Assembly: GCF_001715295.1 (NCBI RefSeq)
Contig: NZ_MDKB01000003.1
Coordinates: 699,954-763,953 of the forward strand
Direction: 5' to 3'
Source of the DNA: Streptomyces griseus
Lineage (GTDB): Bacteria; Actinomycetota; Actinomycetes; Streptomycetales; Streptomycetaceae
Length of the DNA: 64,000 bases
The notes below the pieces were generated by a model, which saw nothing but the letters and a program-made list of their open reading frames with translations, did no database searches and was not told where the DNA came from. The translations under genes and the position numbers were made by a program. Below, one piece after another: positions 1 through 8,503 of the stretch (its first letter is position 1; the number at the start of each line of letters is the position of its first letter).

Positions 1-894
1 CAGTTCTCGATGCCGCTGACGCAGGTCGCGTCGATGGCGAACCTGCTGCAGTCGGGCGTCGCCTCGGCCGAGCGGGTCTTCGAACTGCTGGACGCCGAGG
101 AGCAGTCGCCCGATCCCGAGGCCGCCGAGCGGCCGAAGGCGCTGCGCGGCAGCGTGTCGCTGGAGAAGGTGGCCTTCCGGTACGACCCGGAGAAGCCGCT
201 GATCGAGGACCTGTCACTGAACGTGGAGCCCGGCCACACCGTCGCCATCGTCGGCCCGACCGGGGCCGGCAAGACCACGCTGGTCAATCTGCTGATGCGG
301 TTCTACGAGGTCACGGGTGGCCGGATCACCCTGGACGGCGTGGACGTGGCGAAGATGTCACGTGACGAACTGCGCTCGGGCATAGGGATGGTGCTGCAGG
401 ACACCTGGCTGTTCGGCGGGACGATAGCGGAGAACATCGCCTACGGCGCCTCGCGCGAGGTCACCCGGGAGGAGATCGAGGAGGCGGCCCGGGCGGCCCA
501 CGCCGACCGCTTCGTGCGTACCCTGCCCGACGGCTACGACACGGTGATCGACGACGAGGGATCGGGGGTCAGCGCGGGCGAGAAGCAGCTGATCACCATC
601 GCGCGGGCGTTCCTGTCCGACCCGGTGATCCTGGTGCTCGACGAGGCCACCAGCTCGGTGGACACCCGTACGGAGGTGCTCATCCAGAAGGCGATGGCGC
701 GCCTGGCGCACGGCCGTACGAGCTTCGTGATCGCGCACCGGCTCTCGACGATCAGGGACGCCGACGTGATCCTGGTCATGGAGGACGGGTCGATCGTCGA
801 ACAGGGCACGCACGACGAGCTGCTGGCGGCGGAGGGCGCCTACGCCCGGCTGTACGCGGCACAGTTCGCGCAGGCGCCGGCTGCGGTCGACTGA
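1..894 (+). CDS. ABC exporter subunit, C-terminal part (5' end outside window)
   Basis: The frame is already open at base 1, so this is the 3' part of a longer gene. The visible 297 residues hold the end of a transmembrane domain and a complete nucleotide-binding domain. Walker A (GPTGAGKT) is near visible residue 85, a Q-loop sits in VLQDTW, Walker B with D-loop is VILVLDEATSSVD, and the H-loop is in IAHRLST. The architecture is that of a type IV (MsbA/MdlB-like) exporter half-transporter. The signature motif reads VSAGEKQ instead of the usual LSGGQ, which in heterodimeric exporters often marks one of the two half-transporters; the partner would lie upstream, outside the window. Substrate unknown. 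It converges on hrdA with only 13 bp between the stop codons. Confidence 0.93.
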   Translation, partial: QFSMPLTQVASMANLLQSGVASAERVFELLDAEEQSPDPEAAERPKALRGSVSLEKVAFRYDPEKPLIEDLSLNVEPGHTVAIVGPTGAGKTTLVNLLMRFYEVTGGRITLDGVDVAKMSRDELRSGIGMVLQDTWLFGGTIAENIAYGASREVTREEIEEAARAAHADRFVRTLPDGYDTVIDDEGSGVSAGEKQLITIARAFLSDPVILVLDEATSSVDTRTEVLIQKAMARLAHGRTSFVIAHRLSTIRDADVILVMEDGSIVEQGTHDELLAAEGAYARLYAAQFAQAPAAVD

Positions 895-907
895 GGGTGC
901 CCCCGCG

Positions 908-2014
908 TCAGTCGAGGTAGCCGCGGAGCTGGTCGGCGAAGGCGTGGTCCCGCAGCTTGGCGAGGGTCCTGGACTCGATCTGGCGGATGCGTTCGCGTGT
1001 CACGCCGAAGATCCGGCCGATCTCCTCCAGGGTGCGGGGCCGCCCGTCGTCCAGGCCGTAGCGCAGCTGGACGACCTTCCGCTCGCGTTCGCCGAGGGTC
1101 GAGAGCACCGTGTCCAGGTGTTCGCGGAGCAGGAGGAAGGCCGCGGATTCGACGGGTGAGGCGGCGTCGCCGTCCTCGATGAGGTCGCCGAAGGCGACGT
1201 CGTCCTCCGCGCCGACGGGCGCGTGCAGCGAGACGGGTTCCTGGGCGAGGCGCAGGATCTCGCCCACGCGTTCGGGCGTCAGGCCGAGCTGCGCGGCGAC
1301 CTCCTCGGCGGTCGGCTCGTAGCCGCGTTCCTGCAGCATGCGGCGCTGGGCGCGGACGACGCGGTTGATCAGCTCGACGACGTGGACCGGCACCCGGATG
1401 GTCCGCGCCTGGTCGGCGAGGGCCCGGGACATGGCCTGGCGGATCCACCAGGTCGCGTACGTGGAGAACTTGTAGCCCCGGGCGTAGTCGAACTTCTCGA
1501 CCGCCCTGATCAGGCCGAGGTTGCCCTCCTGGACGAGGTCCAGCATGGTCAGCCCGCGGCCGACGTACCGCTTGGCGACGGAGACCACGAGGCGGAGGTT
1601 GGCCTCGATGAGACGGCGCTTCGCCATCCGGCCCATGACGACGAGCCGGTCGAGGTCGACCGCGAGCCGGGAGTCCGGGTCGGGTGTGCCGGCGAGGCGT
1701 TCCTCCGCGAACAGCCCGGCCTCCACGCACCGGGCGAGGTCGACCTCCTCCGCGGCGGTGAGCAGCGGGATCCTGCCGATCTCCCGCAGGTACTGGCGGA
1801 GGAGGTCGGAGGAGGGGCCGCCGGCTTCCGGACGGCTCCTCGCCCCGGCCGGCTCGGGGTGGTCCACCGGTTCCTCCAGGACCGGTTCCTCGCGGATCGG
1901 TTCCTCCGGCACCGCGTCGGTCGGGCCGGCCGTCTCCGGGTGGAGGGTGACCCGGTTCTGCGCGGGAATCGCCGGGACGTGCTCGGTCGTGGGCGTCACG
2001 GTCCGGGTCTGCAC
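908..2014 (-). CDS. hrdA: RNA polymerase sigma factor, HrdA-type group 2
   Basis: A 368-residue sigma-70 protein. After a proline/glutamate-rich N-terminus it has region 1.2 (about 70-105), region 2 (about 135-205, with DLVQEGNLGLIRAVEKFDY and the -10 reading helix TYATWWIRQA), region 3, and region 4 (about 300-360, with the helix-turn-helix GRIFGVTRERIRQIE). It lacks the long region 1.1 of the principal factor HrdB, so it is a group 2 factor. I assign hrdA rather than hrdC or hrdD because of its place beside dnaG, as in S. coelicolor; that choice rests on context. The start is GTG with GGAGGT 6 bases upstream. Group 2 Hrd factors recognise promoters much like HrdB and are usually dispensable in the laboratory. 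Confidence 0.88.
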   Translation of the reverse strand: MQTRTVTPTTEHVPAIPAQNRVTLHPETAGPTDAVPEEPIREEPVLEEPVDHPEPAGARSRPEAGGPSSDLLRQYLREIGRIPLLTAAEEVDLARCVEAGLFAEERLAGTPDPDSRLAVDLDRLVVMGRMAKRRLIEANLRLVVSVAKRYVGRGLTMLDLVQEGNLGLIRAVEKFDYARGYKFSTYATWWIRQAMSRALADQARTIRVPVHVVELINRVVRAQRRMLQERGYEPTAEEVAAQLGLTPERVGEILRLAQEPVSLHAPVGAEDDVAFGDLIEDGDAASPVESAAFLLLREHLDTVLSTLGERERKVVQLRYGLDDGRPRTLEEIGRIFGVTRERIRQIESRTLAKLRDHAFADQLRGYLD

Positions 2015-2607
2015 GGGGCGACCTCCAGGTGATCGCTGCCGGGTCGCGGGGGATGGAGGCCCGGGGCGAGCCGGCCGCGCTCCGATGAGTCAGGCACCGG
2101 ACCCCAGTGTGGGGTACGACACATCGCCGCCACGAGGGGCGTGCGGTGACTTTTTGCGCCCGGCGCGCAACGGGGCGCTCATGGGCGGCGCCGGTGACCG
2201 GAGCGCGGAGCCGGTGGGGTGGAGCGCCGGTGGGTCGAGGCCGGGGCGAGGCGGGGGCCGGGGCGCGGGAACGGGGTGTGCGCGCGTGGCGGTCGGGGGG
2301 CGGTACGCAGTACCGGGCGAAGGCCCGGCGCACGGTGGCCCCCGCAGGGGCGGTGGCGCTGACGGGCCGCGCCGGGGTGGGGCGCCGGTGGTCGGGGGCG
2401 GTACGGAGCCGGGTCGTGGTGCGTGGAGCCCAGGGGGATACGTGGCGCTGATACGCAGAGGGCCTGGGGCGGGGCGCTTGGTGGTCCGGGGGCGGTACCG
2501 AGCCGGGTCCCGGTGCGCGGAGCGCAGGGGAGGCGTGGCGCCGATACGCAGAGGGCGGGGCGCCGTCCATGGTTCGGCGTGGACAGCGGGGCGGGACGGG
2601 CTGATGC
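2015..2607. other. 593-bp gap between dnaG and hrdA
   Basis: No convincing gene is visible. Long open frames here are low-complexity and proline/arginine/glycine rich, as expected of non-coding DNA at this GC. The hrdA promoter should lie here but I could not identify it. The dnaG-proximal half carries the tandem repeat listed separately. Confidence 0.6.
2291..2560. repeat. Degenerate tandem repeat, about 93-bp unit
   Basis: Two well-conserved units begin at 2388 and 2481 (period 93). Each runs GGTC(C)GGGGGCGGTAC, AGCCGGGTC, GTGCG(T/C)GGAGC, GTGGCGC(T/C)GATACG, CAGAGGGC. A third, more decayed copy starts near 2291 (GGTCGGGGGGCGGTAC, later GTGGCGCTGACG near 2353). The repeat lies downstream of dnaG and upstream of hrdA on the minus strand. 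Confidence 0.75.
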
Positions 2608-4515
2608 TCAGAGCGCGGCGGCGCCGTGGCTCCGCAGCGACTGGGCGTACTGCTGGAGGACCCAGACCTCGTTCTGCGCGGCGGCCAGGTGTTCGGGGGC
2701 CACGTTGCTCCCGAGGCGGGCGAGGCTTCCCTGGACGTCGTTGATCCGCCGGTCGACGGCGCGCAGGCGGACCTGGACGAGCTGCATGCCCGCGTACGTC
2801 TCGTCGATGGTCTTGCCGTGGAACACCTCGACGGCGAGCTCCGTGACGAGGTTGCGCACGGTGTCGTGGGGTGCCGCGTCCAGCACGCTCGCGAGGTAGT
2901 CGCGGGTCTCGGTCATGCCCTGCTCGGCGCCGCCGGCCTCGGCGATGCACTGGCGCACCGCCGCGTACGGCGGGGCGGTGAACTCGTCGGCGCCGTAGGC
3001 GTCGAAGGCCGGGGAGACCAGGGCGGGCTTCTGCAGGGCGAGCTTGAGCAGCTCGCGCTCGGTGCGGTGGGCGGGGCTGCGGAGGTTGAGCGCCGGCCCC
3101 GACGGTGCCTTCGGGGCCTGGACCTGGTGCTGCGGAGGGCCGCCCCGCGGGGGGCCGCCCTGGGACGGGCCGCGCTCGCCCCGGTCGCGGGCCCAGCGGG
3201 CGAGCTGGCCGACCCGCTTGACGACGAACTGGGTGTCGAGGATGCCCAGCAGCCCGGCCAGCTGGACGGCGACCTCGTGCTGCGAGGAGCTGTTCTTGAT
3301 ACGGGCGACGACCGGCGCCGCCTCGTCGAGCGCCGCGGCCCGGCCCGCCGGGGTCTCCAGGTCGTACCGGCCGACGATCTGGCGGAGGGCGAACTCGAAG
3401 AGCGGGGTGCGGGGTTCCACCAGGTCGCGGACGGCGTCGTCGCCCTTGGCGAGGCGCAGGTCGCACGGGTCCATGTTGTCCGGGGCGATCGCGATGTACG
3501 TCTCGGCGGCGAACTTCTGGTCGTCCTCGAAGGCGCGCAGGGCGGCCTTCTGGCCGGCCGCGTCCCCGTCGAAGGTGAAGATGACGCGGGCGCTGCCGTT
3601 GTCCATCAGGAGCCGGCGCAGGATCTTGATGTGGTCGTTGCCGAACGCGGTGCCGCAGGTGGCGATGGCCGTGGTGACCCCGGCCAGGTGACAGGCCATG
3701 ACGTCGGTGTAGCCCTCGACGACGACGGCCCGGCTGGCCTTGGCGATGTCCTTCTTGGCCAGGTCGATGCCGTACAGCACCTGGGACTTCTTGTAGATCG
3801 ACGTCTCGGGGGTGTTGAGGTACTTCGGGCCGTTGTCGTCGTCACGGAGCTTGCGGGCGCCGAAGCCGACGATCTCGCCCGAGGTGTCGCTGATCGGCCA
3901 CATCAGCCGGCCGCGGAAGCGGTCGATGGGACCGCGGCGGCCGTCCTGGGAGAGGCCGGAGCCGATGAGCTCCTTGTCGCTGAAGCCCTTGCCGCGGAGG
4001 TAGCGGGTCAGGTGGTCCCAGCCGGCGGGGCTGTAACCGACGCCGAAGTGGGCTGCCGCGTCCTGGTCGAAGCCGCGCTCGGCGAGGAACCTGCGGCCGA
4101 TCTCCGCCTCGGGGCCGTTCAGCTGGTCGCGGTAGAAGTCGGCGGCCGCCTTGTGCGCCTCGATCAGCCGGATGCGTTCGCCGCGCTGGTGGGAGGGGTT
4201 GTAACCGCCCTCCTCGTACCGCAGGGTGATGCCCGCCTTGGCGGCGAGGCGCTCGACCGTCTCGGAGAAGGTGAGATGGTCGATCTTCATCACGAAGGCG
4301 ATCGTGTCGCCGCCCTCCTGGCAGCCGAAGCAGTGGAAGAGCCCCTTGCCCGGGCTCACCTGGAAGGAGGGGGACTTCTCGTCGTGGAAGGGGCACAGGC
4401 CCTTGAGGTTTCCGCCGCCGGCGTTGCGCAGCTGGAGGTACTCGGACACCACGGCGTCGATCGGGACCGCGTCCCGGACCGCCTTCACGTCGTCGTCGTT
4501 GATCCTGCCTGCCAC
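2608..4515 (-). CDS. dnaG: DNA primase
   Basis: A 635-residue primase that makes RNA primers for replication. The N-terminal CHC2 zinc domain shows C41, H44, C62 and C65 (CPFH and CFGC). The catalytic core follows, with the TOPRIM signature VVVEGYTDVMA near 264-274 (acidic E267) and FDGDAAG near 315-321. A glycine/proline-rich linker (about 440-470) precedes the C-terminal helicase-interacting region. Length is typical for actinobacteria. The start is GTG. It lies downstream of the reductase gene on the same strand and may be the last gene of a leftward dgt-reductase-dnaG series, although a 138-bp gap could hold its own promoter. Confidence 0.97.
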   Translation of the reverse strand: MAGRINDDDVKAVRDAVPIDAVVSEYLQLRNAGGGNLKGLCPFHDEKSPSFQVSPGKGLFHCFGCQEGGDTIAFVMKIDHLTFSETVERLAAKAGITLRYEEGGYNPSHQRGERIRLIEAHKAAADFYRDQLNGPEAEIGRRFLAERGFDQDAAAHFGVGYSPAGWDHLTRYLRGKGFSDKELIGSGLSQDGRRGPIDRFRGRLMWPISDTSGEIVGFGARKLRDDDNGPKYLNTPETSIYKKSQVLYGIDLAKKDIAKASRAVVVEGYTDVMACHLAGVTTAIATCGTAFGNDHIKILRRLLMDNGSARVIFTFDGDAAGQKAALRAFEDDQKFAAETYIAIAPDNMDPCDLRLAKGDDAVRDLVEPRTPLFEFALRQIVGRYDLETPAGRAAALDEAAPVVARIKNSSSQHEVAVQLAGLLGILDTQFVVKRVGQLARWARDRGERGPSQGGPPRGGPPQHQVQAPKAPSGPALNLRSPAHRTERELLKLALQKPALVSPAFDAYGADEFTAPPYAAVRQCIAEAGGAEQGMTETRDYLASVLDAAPHDTVRNLVTELAVEVFHGKTIDETYAGMQLVQVRLRAVDRRINDVQGSLARLGSNVAPEHLAAAQNEVWVLQQYAQSLRSHGAAAL

Positions 4516-4653
4516 GGGTGAAGTCTACGGGTGGGGTCGGACATCCGGGACCGGCCGGCGGCGGGGCGGGCACCGGGGATGCCGGCCGGTCCGAGGGGTG
4601 GCGGGAGGCCGCGGCGGAACCGCGGAGAGGGCGTGAGGGGCGGCGTGGCCGGG

Positions 4654-5913
4654 TCAGAGAAGGGATTCCAGCGGCACCGACGGGTCCCCCAGCGCGTCCG
4701 GGTCGACCGGCCGGCCGGCCCGGACCAGCCCTTGGACGGTGTCGGTGACGTCCCACACGTTGACGTTCATCCCGGCGAGCACCCGGCGGTCCTTCAGCCA
4801 GAACGCGATGAACTCCCGCTTGCCGGCGTCCCCGCGGATGACGACCTGGTCGTACGAGCCGGGCGGCGCCCAGCCGGAGTACTCCAGGCCGAGGTCGTAC
4901 TGGTCGGAGAAGAAGTACGGCACCCGGTCGTACGACACGTCCAGGCCGAGCATGGCCCGCGCGGCGGCGGGGCCGCTGTTCAGGGCGTTCGCCCAGTGCT
5001 CCACGCGCAGCCGGGTCCCGAACAGCGGGTGGTCGACGGAGGCGATGTCCCCGGCGGCGTAGATGTGCGGGTCGGAGGTGCGCAGGGAGGCGTCGACGGC
5101 GACGCCGCCGCCGTGCGCACGGTCGGCCGTCTCCAGTCCGGCGGCCTCGGCGAGGGCGGTGCGCGGTGCCGCGCCGATCGCGGCGAGCACGTCGTGCGCG
5201 GGGTGCTCCTCACCGTCGTCAGTGCGGGCGGCGAGGACGAGGCCGTCCTGCCCGGTGATCTCGGTCAGGCGGGCGCCGAAGTGGAAGCGGACGCCGTGCT
5301 CGGTGTGCAGATCGGTGAAGATCTGGCCGACCTCCGGGCCGATGACGTGGTGCAGCGGGGTCGGGGAGGGTTCGACGATCGTGACCTCGGCACCGTAGCC
5401 GCGGGCGGCGGCGGCGACCTCCAGGCCGATCCAGCCGCCTCCGGCGATGACCAGGTGGCCGTTGTCGCGGCCGAGCGAGGCCAGCACGTTGCGCAGCCGG
5501 TCGGCGTGGGCGAGGCGGCGCAGGTGGTGCACCCCGGCCAGGTCGGTGCCGGGGATGTCGAGGCGGCGCGGCTCGGCGCCGGTCGCGAGCAGCAGCTTGT
5601 CGTAGTGGACGACGGTGTTGTCGCCGAGCTGCACGGACCGGCCGGCCCGGTCGATGGACGTGACGACCTGCCCGAGGTGCAGTTCGATGTCGGCCCCGGC
5701 GTACCAGGCCGTCTCGTGGACGAAGACGCTGTCCCGTTCCGCCGTGCCCGCCAGGTACCCCTTGGAGAGGGGAGGCCGTTCGTACGGATGGTCACGCTCG
5801 TCGCCGATCAGGATCACCCGGCCACTGAAACCCTCCGCCCGGAGCGTCTCGGCCGCCTTCGCTCCGGCCAGTCCCCCGCCGACGATGACGAACGTGCGAT
5901 GTGCGTCGACCAC
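4654..5913 (-). CDS. FAD/NAD(P)-dependent ferredoxin-reductase-like oxidoreductase
   Basis: A 419-residue flavoprotein. An N-terminal FAD Rossmann motif (VIVGGGLAGAK, residues 9-19) is followed by the PPLSKGYL region, a central NAD(P) Rossmann motif (VIAGGGWIGLE) and the second FAD contact (IYAAGDIA). The C-terminal domain (after about 330) resembles reductases that feed rubredoxin or 2Fe-2S ferredoxins. It probably passes electrons from NAD(P)H to a small iron-sulfur protein; the partner is not in the window. I chose the GTG at 5913 because GAGGAGG lies 6 bases upstream, although the frame stays open to 6012. It sits between dgt and dnaG on the same strand. Confidence 0.85.
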   Translation of the reverse strand: MVDAHRTFVIVGGGLAGAKAAETLRAEGFSGRVILIGDERDHPYERPPLSKGYLAGTAERDSVFVHETAWYAGADIELHLGQVVTSIDRAGRSVQLGDNTVVHYDKLLLATGAEPRRLDIPGTDLAGVHHLRRLAHADRLRNVLASLGRDNGHLVIAGGGWIGLEVAAAARGYGAEVTIVEPSPTPLHHVIGPEVGQIFTDLHTEHGVRFHFGARLTEITGQDGLVLAARTDDGEEHPAHDVLAAIGAAPRTALAEAAGLETADRAHGGGVAVDASLRTSDPHIYAAGDIASVDHPLFGTRLRVEHWANALNSGPAAARAMLGLDVSYDRVPYFFSDQYDLGLEYSGWAPPGSYDQVVIRGDAGKREFIAFWLKDRRVLAGMNVNVWDVTDTVQGLVRAGRPVDPDALGDPSVPLESLL

Positions 5914-6033
5914 TTGGTGCCTCCTCGGTGCTGTGCTGCGCTGCGCCGCCACCTGCGAGCGTCCCGCACGCAGCGTGATGGCGAAAGAGGGTGTGCCACG
6001 GCCGGGTCGCACCCCGTTGGGCGTGCGGCCCGG

Positions 6034-7362
6034 TCAGGACCCAGTCTGCCGAACGCCGGTGAGTGTTCCGTGCAGGGTGCGTGCGGATGCGTCGGTGAGC
6101 GCGGCGATCTGGTCGACGAGGACCCGCTTGCGGGCCCGGTCGTCGGTCGCCGCCTCGAAGAGGGCCCGGAACTGGGGCTCCAGGCCCTCGGGCGCGCGGG
6201 CGGTGAGCGCGGCGGCGAGTTCGGCGATCACGATGCGCTGGTCGGCGCGGATGGCCTCCTGCTCGGCGCGCTGCATGACGTAACGGTCGGCGACCGCCTT
6301 GAGCACGGCGCACTCGTTGCGGGCCTCGGCCGGGACGACGAGCTCGGCGCCGTACCTGCCGAGGCGGCCGGGGCCGTACACCGCGTGGGTGGCGGCCTCG
6401 GCGGCGAGGCAGAACCGGCCGATGAGCTGGCTCGTCGCGTCCTTCAGGCGTGCCTGGGCGACCGCGGAGCCGTCGTAGCCGTGCGGCCACCACTCCTGGG
6501 CGACGAGCCGGTCGAGGGCGTCGGCGAGCTCCTGCGGGTCGGTGTCCACCGGGACGTACCGCCCGATGGCGACCTCCCAGATCTCCGCGCGCTCGGGCTC
6601 GGCGAAAAGGCGGTCCGGGTCGATGTGCCCGGCGTGCAGTCCGTCCTCGAAGTCGTGCACGGAGTAGGCGACGTCGTCGGACCAGTCCATGACCTGGGCC
6701 TCGAAGCACGTGCGGTTGCCGGGCGCACCGCTGCGGGCCCAGTCGAAGACCGGCAGGTCGTCCTCGTACACCCCGAACTTCGGTGAGCCCGGGTCGGTCG
6801 GGTGGGCGCCCCGGGGCCAGGGGTACTTGGTGGCGGCGTCCAGGGCGGCACGGGTCAGGTTGAGCCCGACGCTGACGAGGTCGCCGCTGCGCGGGTCGCG
6901 TACGAAACGCTTGGGCTCGAGCCGGGTCAGCAGGCGCAGCGACTGGGCGTTGCCCTCGAAGCCGCCGCAGTCCGACGCGAAGTCGTTGAGCGCCTGTTCG
7001 CCGTTGTGCCCGAAGGGCGGGTGGCCCAGGTCGTGGGCGAGGCAGGCCGTCTCGACGAGGTCGGGGTCGCAGCCGAGCGCGGCCCCCAGCTCCCGGCCGA
7101 CCTGGGCGCACTCCAGGGAGTGCGTGAGCCGTGTGCGGGGGCTGGCGTCCCAGGCCAGGCCGCGGGTGCCGGGCGTGACCACCTGGGTCTTCCCGGCGAG
7201 CCTGCGCAGGGCGGCGGAGTGCAGCACGCGCGCCCGGTCGCGCTGGAAGGCGGTACGGCCCGGCCGTTTGTCGGGCTCGGTGTCCCAGCGCTCGGTGTCG
7301 CCCTTGCCGTAGGGCGAGGTGCCGTACTCCTGTGCGTCCCGGGGGGCGTGCGTACCGTCCAT
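6034..7362 (-). CDS. dgt: Deoxyguanosinetriphosphate triphosphohydrolase-like protein
   Basis: A 442-residue HD-domain phosphohydrolase of the dGTPase family, which removes triphosphate from dNTPs to give deoxynucleosides. Metal ligands are visible: H81 in RLTHSLE, the HD pair H110-D111 in CLAHDLGHPPFGHNGE, and a later aspartate in MDWSDDVAYSVHDFED. Length is normal for the shorter actinobacterial form. The start is ATG at 7362. It lies 37 bp downstream of the chelatase gene and upstream of the reductase and dnaG on the same strand, so all four may share transcription. Confidence 0.92.
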   Translation of the reverse strand: MDGTHAPRDAQEYGTSPYGKGDTERWDTEPDKRPGRTAFQRDRARVLHSAALRRLAGKTQVVTPGTRGLAWDASPRTRLTHSLECAQVGRELGAALGCDPDLVETACLAHDLGHPPFGHNGEQALNDFASDCGGFEGNAQSLRLLTRLEPKRFVRDPRSGDLVSVGLNLTRAALDAATKYPWPRGAHPTDPGSPKFGVYEDDLPVFDWARSGAPGNRTCFEAQVMDWSDDVAYSVHDFEDGLHAGHIDPDRLFAEPERAEIWEVAIGRYVPVDTDPQELADALDRLVAQEWWPHGYDGSAVAQARLKDATSQLIGRFCLAAEAATHAVYGPGRLGRYGAELVVPAEARNECAVLKAVADRYVMQRAEQEAIRADQRIVIAELAAALTARAPEGLEPQFRALFEAATDDRARKRVLVDQIAALTDASARTLHGTLTGVRQTGS

Positions 7363-7399
7363 GTTCCCGACAGTAGCGGCCTGCCCGCGGCGGTGGGGG

Positions 7400-8185
7400 T
7401 CAGGCGGTGGCCAGGAGGTGCGGGCGGGTCAGGGCGCCGCGCGGGTGGGTGGCGCCGGTCAGTGCCTGGTCGTAGCGGTGCAGCAGGAGCCGCGCCATCG
7501 CCGGGTGCGCGCCGAGCGGTGCGGCGGCGACGCCGGGGGCGGCGGCGGCCGCGGCGGTCGCGAAGCGTCCCGGTGCGGTGAAGTACGAGGCGACGGCGAC
7601 CCGGTGGCGGCCCCGTGCCGCGAGGGCGCGCACGGCGGCCGGCACGGTGGGCGTGGCGGCGGAGGCGTACGCCGGCAGGACGGGCACCCCGCCGAGCCGG
7701 TCGCCGAGCATGCGGGCGGTCCGGCGGGCGTCGGCGGCCGAGTCGGGGTCGCGTGACCCGGCGGCGGCGAGCACGACGGCCGCACTGCGGCTCTCCCCGT
7801 CCTCGGACCGCCAGCCGGCCTCGACCAGCCGCTCGTGGAGGGTCTCGATCAGCAGCGGGTGCGGGCCGAGTGGCGCGGCGATGCGGGTCCGCAGGGCGCC
7901 GGCCTCGGCCGCCGCGCGGGGCAGGTCGTGCCGGACGTGGTGCCCCCGGCCGAGCAGCAGCGGTACGAGCACGGCATCGCCGGTGCCGATACGGGCCAGG
8001 GTCGCCGGAAGGAGGGGCTCGTTCAGCTCGATGTGCCCCGGACGGACGTCGAGCCCGGGGCGCAGCTCCCGTACGAGGTCCAGGAGCTCCAGGACGGTGC
8101 GCAGGGCCTGCGGGTCCCGGCTGCCGTGCGCGACGGCGACCAGGGTGGGGGCGGAGGACCGGGTGACGTGCCGGGTGCGGTGCAT
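7400..8185 (-). CDS. CbiX/SirB-like chelatase (sirohydrochlorin chelatase family)
   Basis: A 261-residue protein built as two related halves. The first half begins VAVAHGSRDP, whose H20 matches the metal-binding histidine of CbiX/SirB chelatases. The second half begins VVLAAAGSRDPDS, where that histidine is replaced, so only one half may be catalytic. These enzymes insert Fe2+ or Co2+ into sirohydrochlorin; Fe2+ gives siroheme. Siroheme is the cofactor of NirB, encoded about 9 kb away, so supply of siroheme for nitrite reduction is a reasonable inference, but cobalt insertion or another substrate cannot be excluded. The start ATG at 8185 precedes the first conserved strand. Confidence 0.8.
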   Translation of the reverse strand: MHRTRHVTRSSAPTLVAVAHGSRDPQALRTVLELLDLVRELRPGLDVRPGHIELNEPLLPATLARIGTGDAVLVPLLLGRGHHVRHDLPRAAAEAGALRTRIAAPLGPHPLLIETLHERLVEAGWRSEDGESRSAAVVLAAAGSRDPDSAADARRTARMLGDRLGGVPVLPAYASAATPTVPAAVRALAARGRHRVAVASYFTAPGRFATAAAAAAPGVAAAPLGAHPAMARLLLHRYDQALTGATHPRGALTRPHLLATA

Positions 8186-8503
8186 GGGCTGCGGGTTCCG
8201 TTCCGGGAGACGAGGCCGAGCCGGTGTCCGGGCTGGGCGGTGGTACGGGCAGGAGGTGCGCCGGGCTGCCGGGGGACGCTCGAGGCTGTTCCCGTGCCGT
8301 CCCCGCCGTACGTCCAGGATGCCAGGGTGGACGTTTCCGGGCCGTTTCGCACCGGTGACGGATGTTTTCCGCCACCTCACGGGGCGCCGCCCGGCGCTGT
8401 CGGGTGGGACGGTCCAGGAGGCCGGCGAACCTTTTCCGCCTCCCCCTCGTCTCTCCGGGCGACGGACGACAGGCCAGGACGGCAGGGACAGGGGGGACGC
8501 CGC
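8186..8503. other. 318-bp divergent gap between the chelatase and the SanA-like gene
   Basis: No gene is supported here. It must hold the promoters of both divergent genes. An ECF-like promoter for the rightward gene is listed separately. I looked for cobalamin riboswitch core sequences because of the CbiX-like gene and saw none. Confidence 0.5.
8427..8451 (+). promoter_or_regulatory. Candidate ECF-sigma promoter for the SanA-like gene
   Basis: A GAACCTTTT element (AAC at 8428-8430) lies 17 bases before CGTCTC (8448-8453). This AAC-N16/17-CGTC layout is the general form of promoters read by ECF sigma factors. The predicted start point near 8460 leaves about 45 bases to the ATG at 8504. Which sigma factor is unknown. 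Confidence 0.45.

Noticed and set aside
2107..2451. Possible small plus-strand gene in the dnaG-hrdA gap
   Set aside because: Arg/Gly/Ala-only composition, no homology-like motif and overlap with the tandem repeat.
840..2570. A minus-strand frame through hrdA and the following gap
   Set aside because: It overlaps hrdA in another frame and is a Pro/Arg/Gly low-complexity translation of GC-rich DNA, including the 93-bp repeat.
8186..8503. Cobalamin riboswitch before the CbiX-like gene
   Set aside because: I looked for the conserved B12-box and GCCACTG-type core on the minus strand and saw neither.
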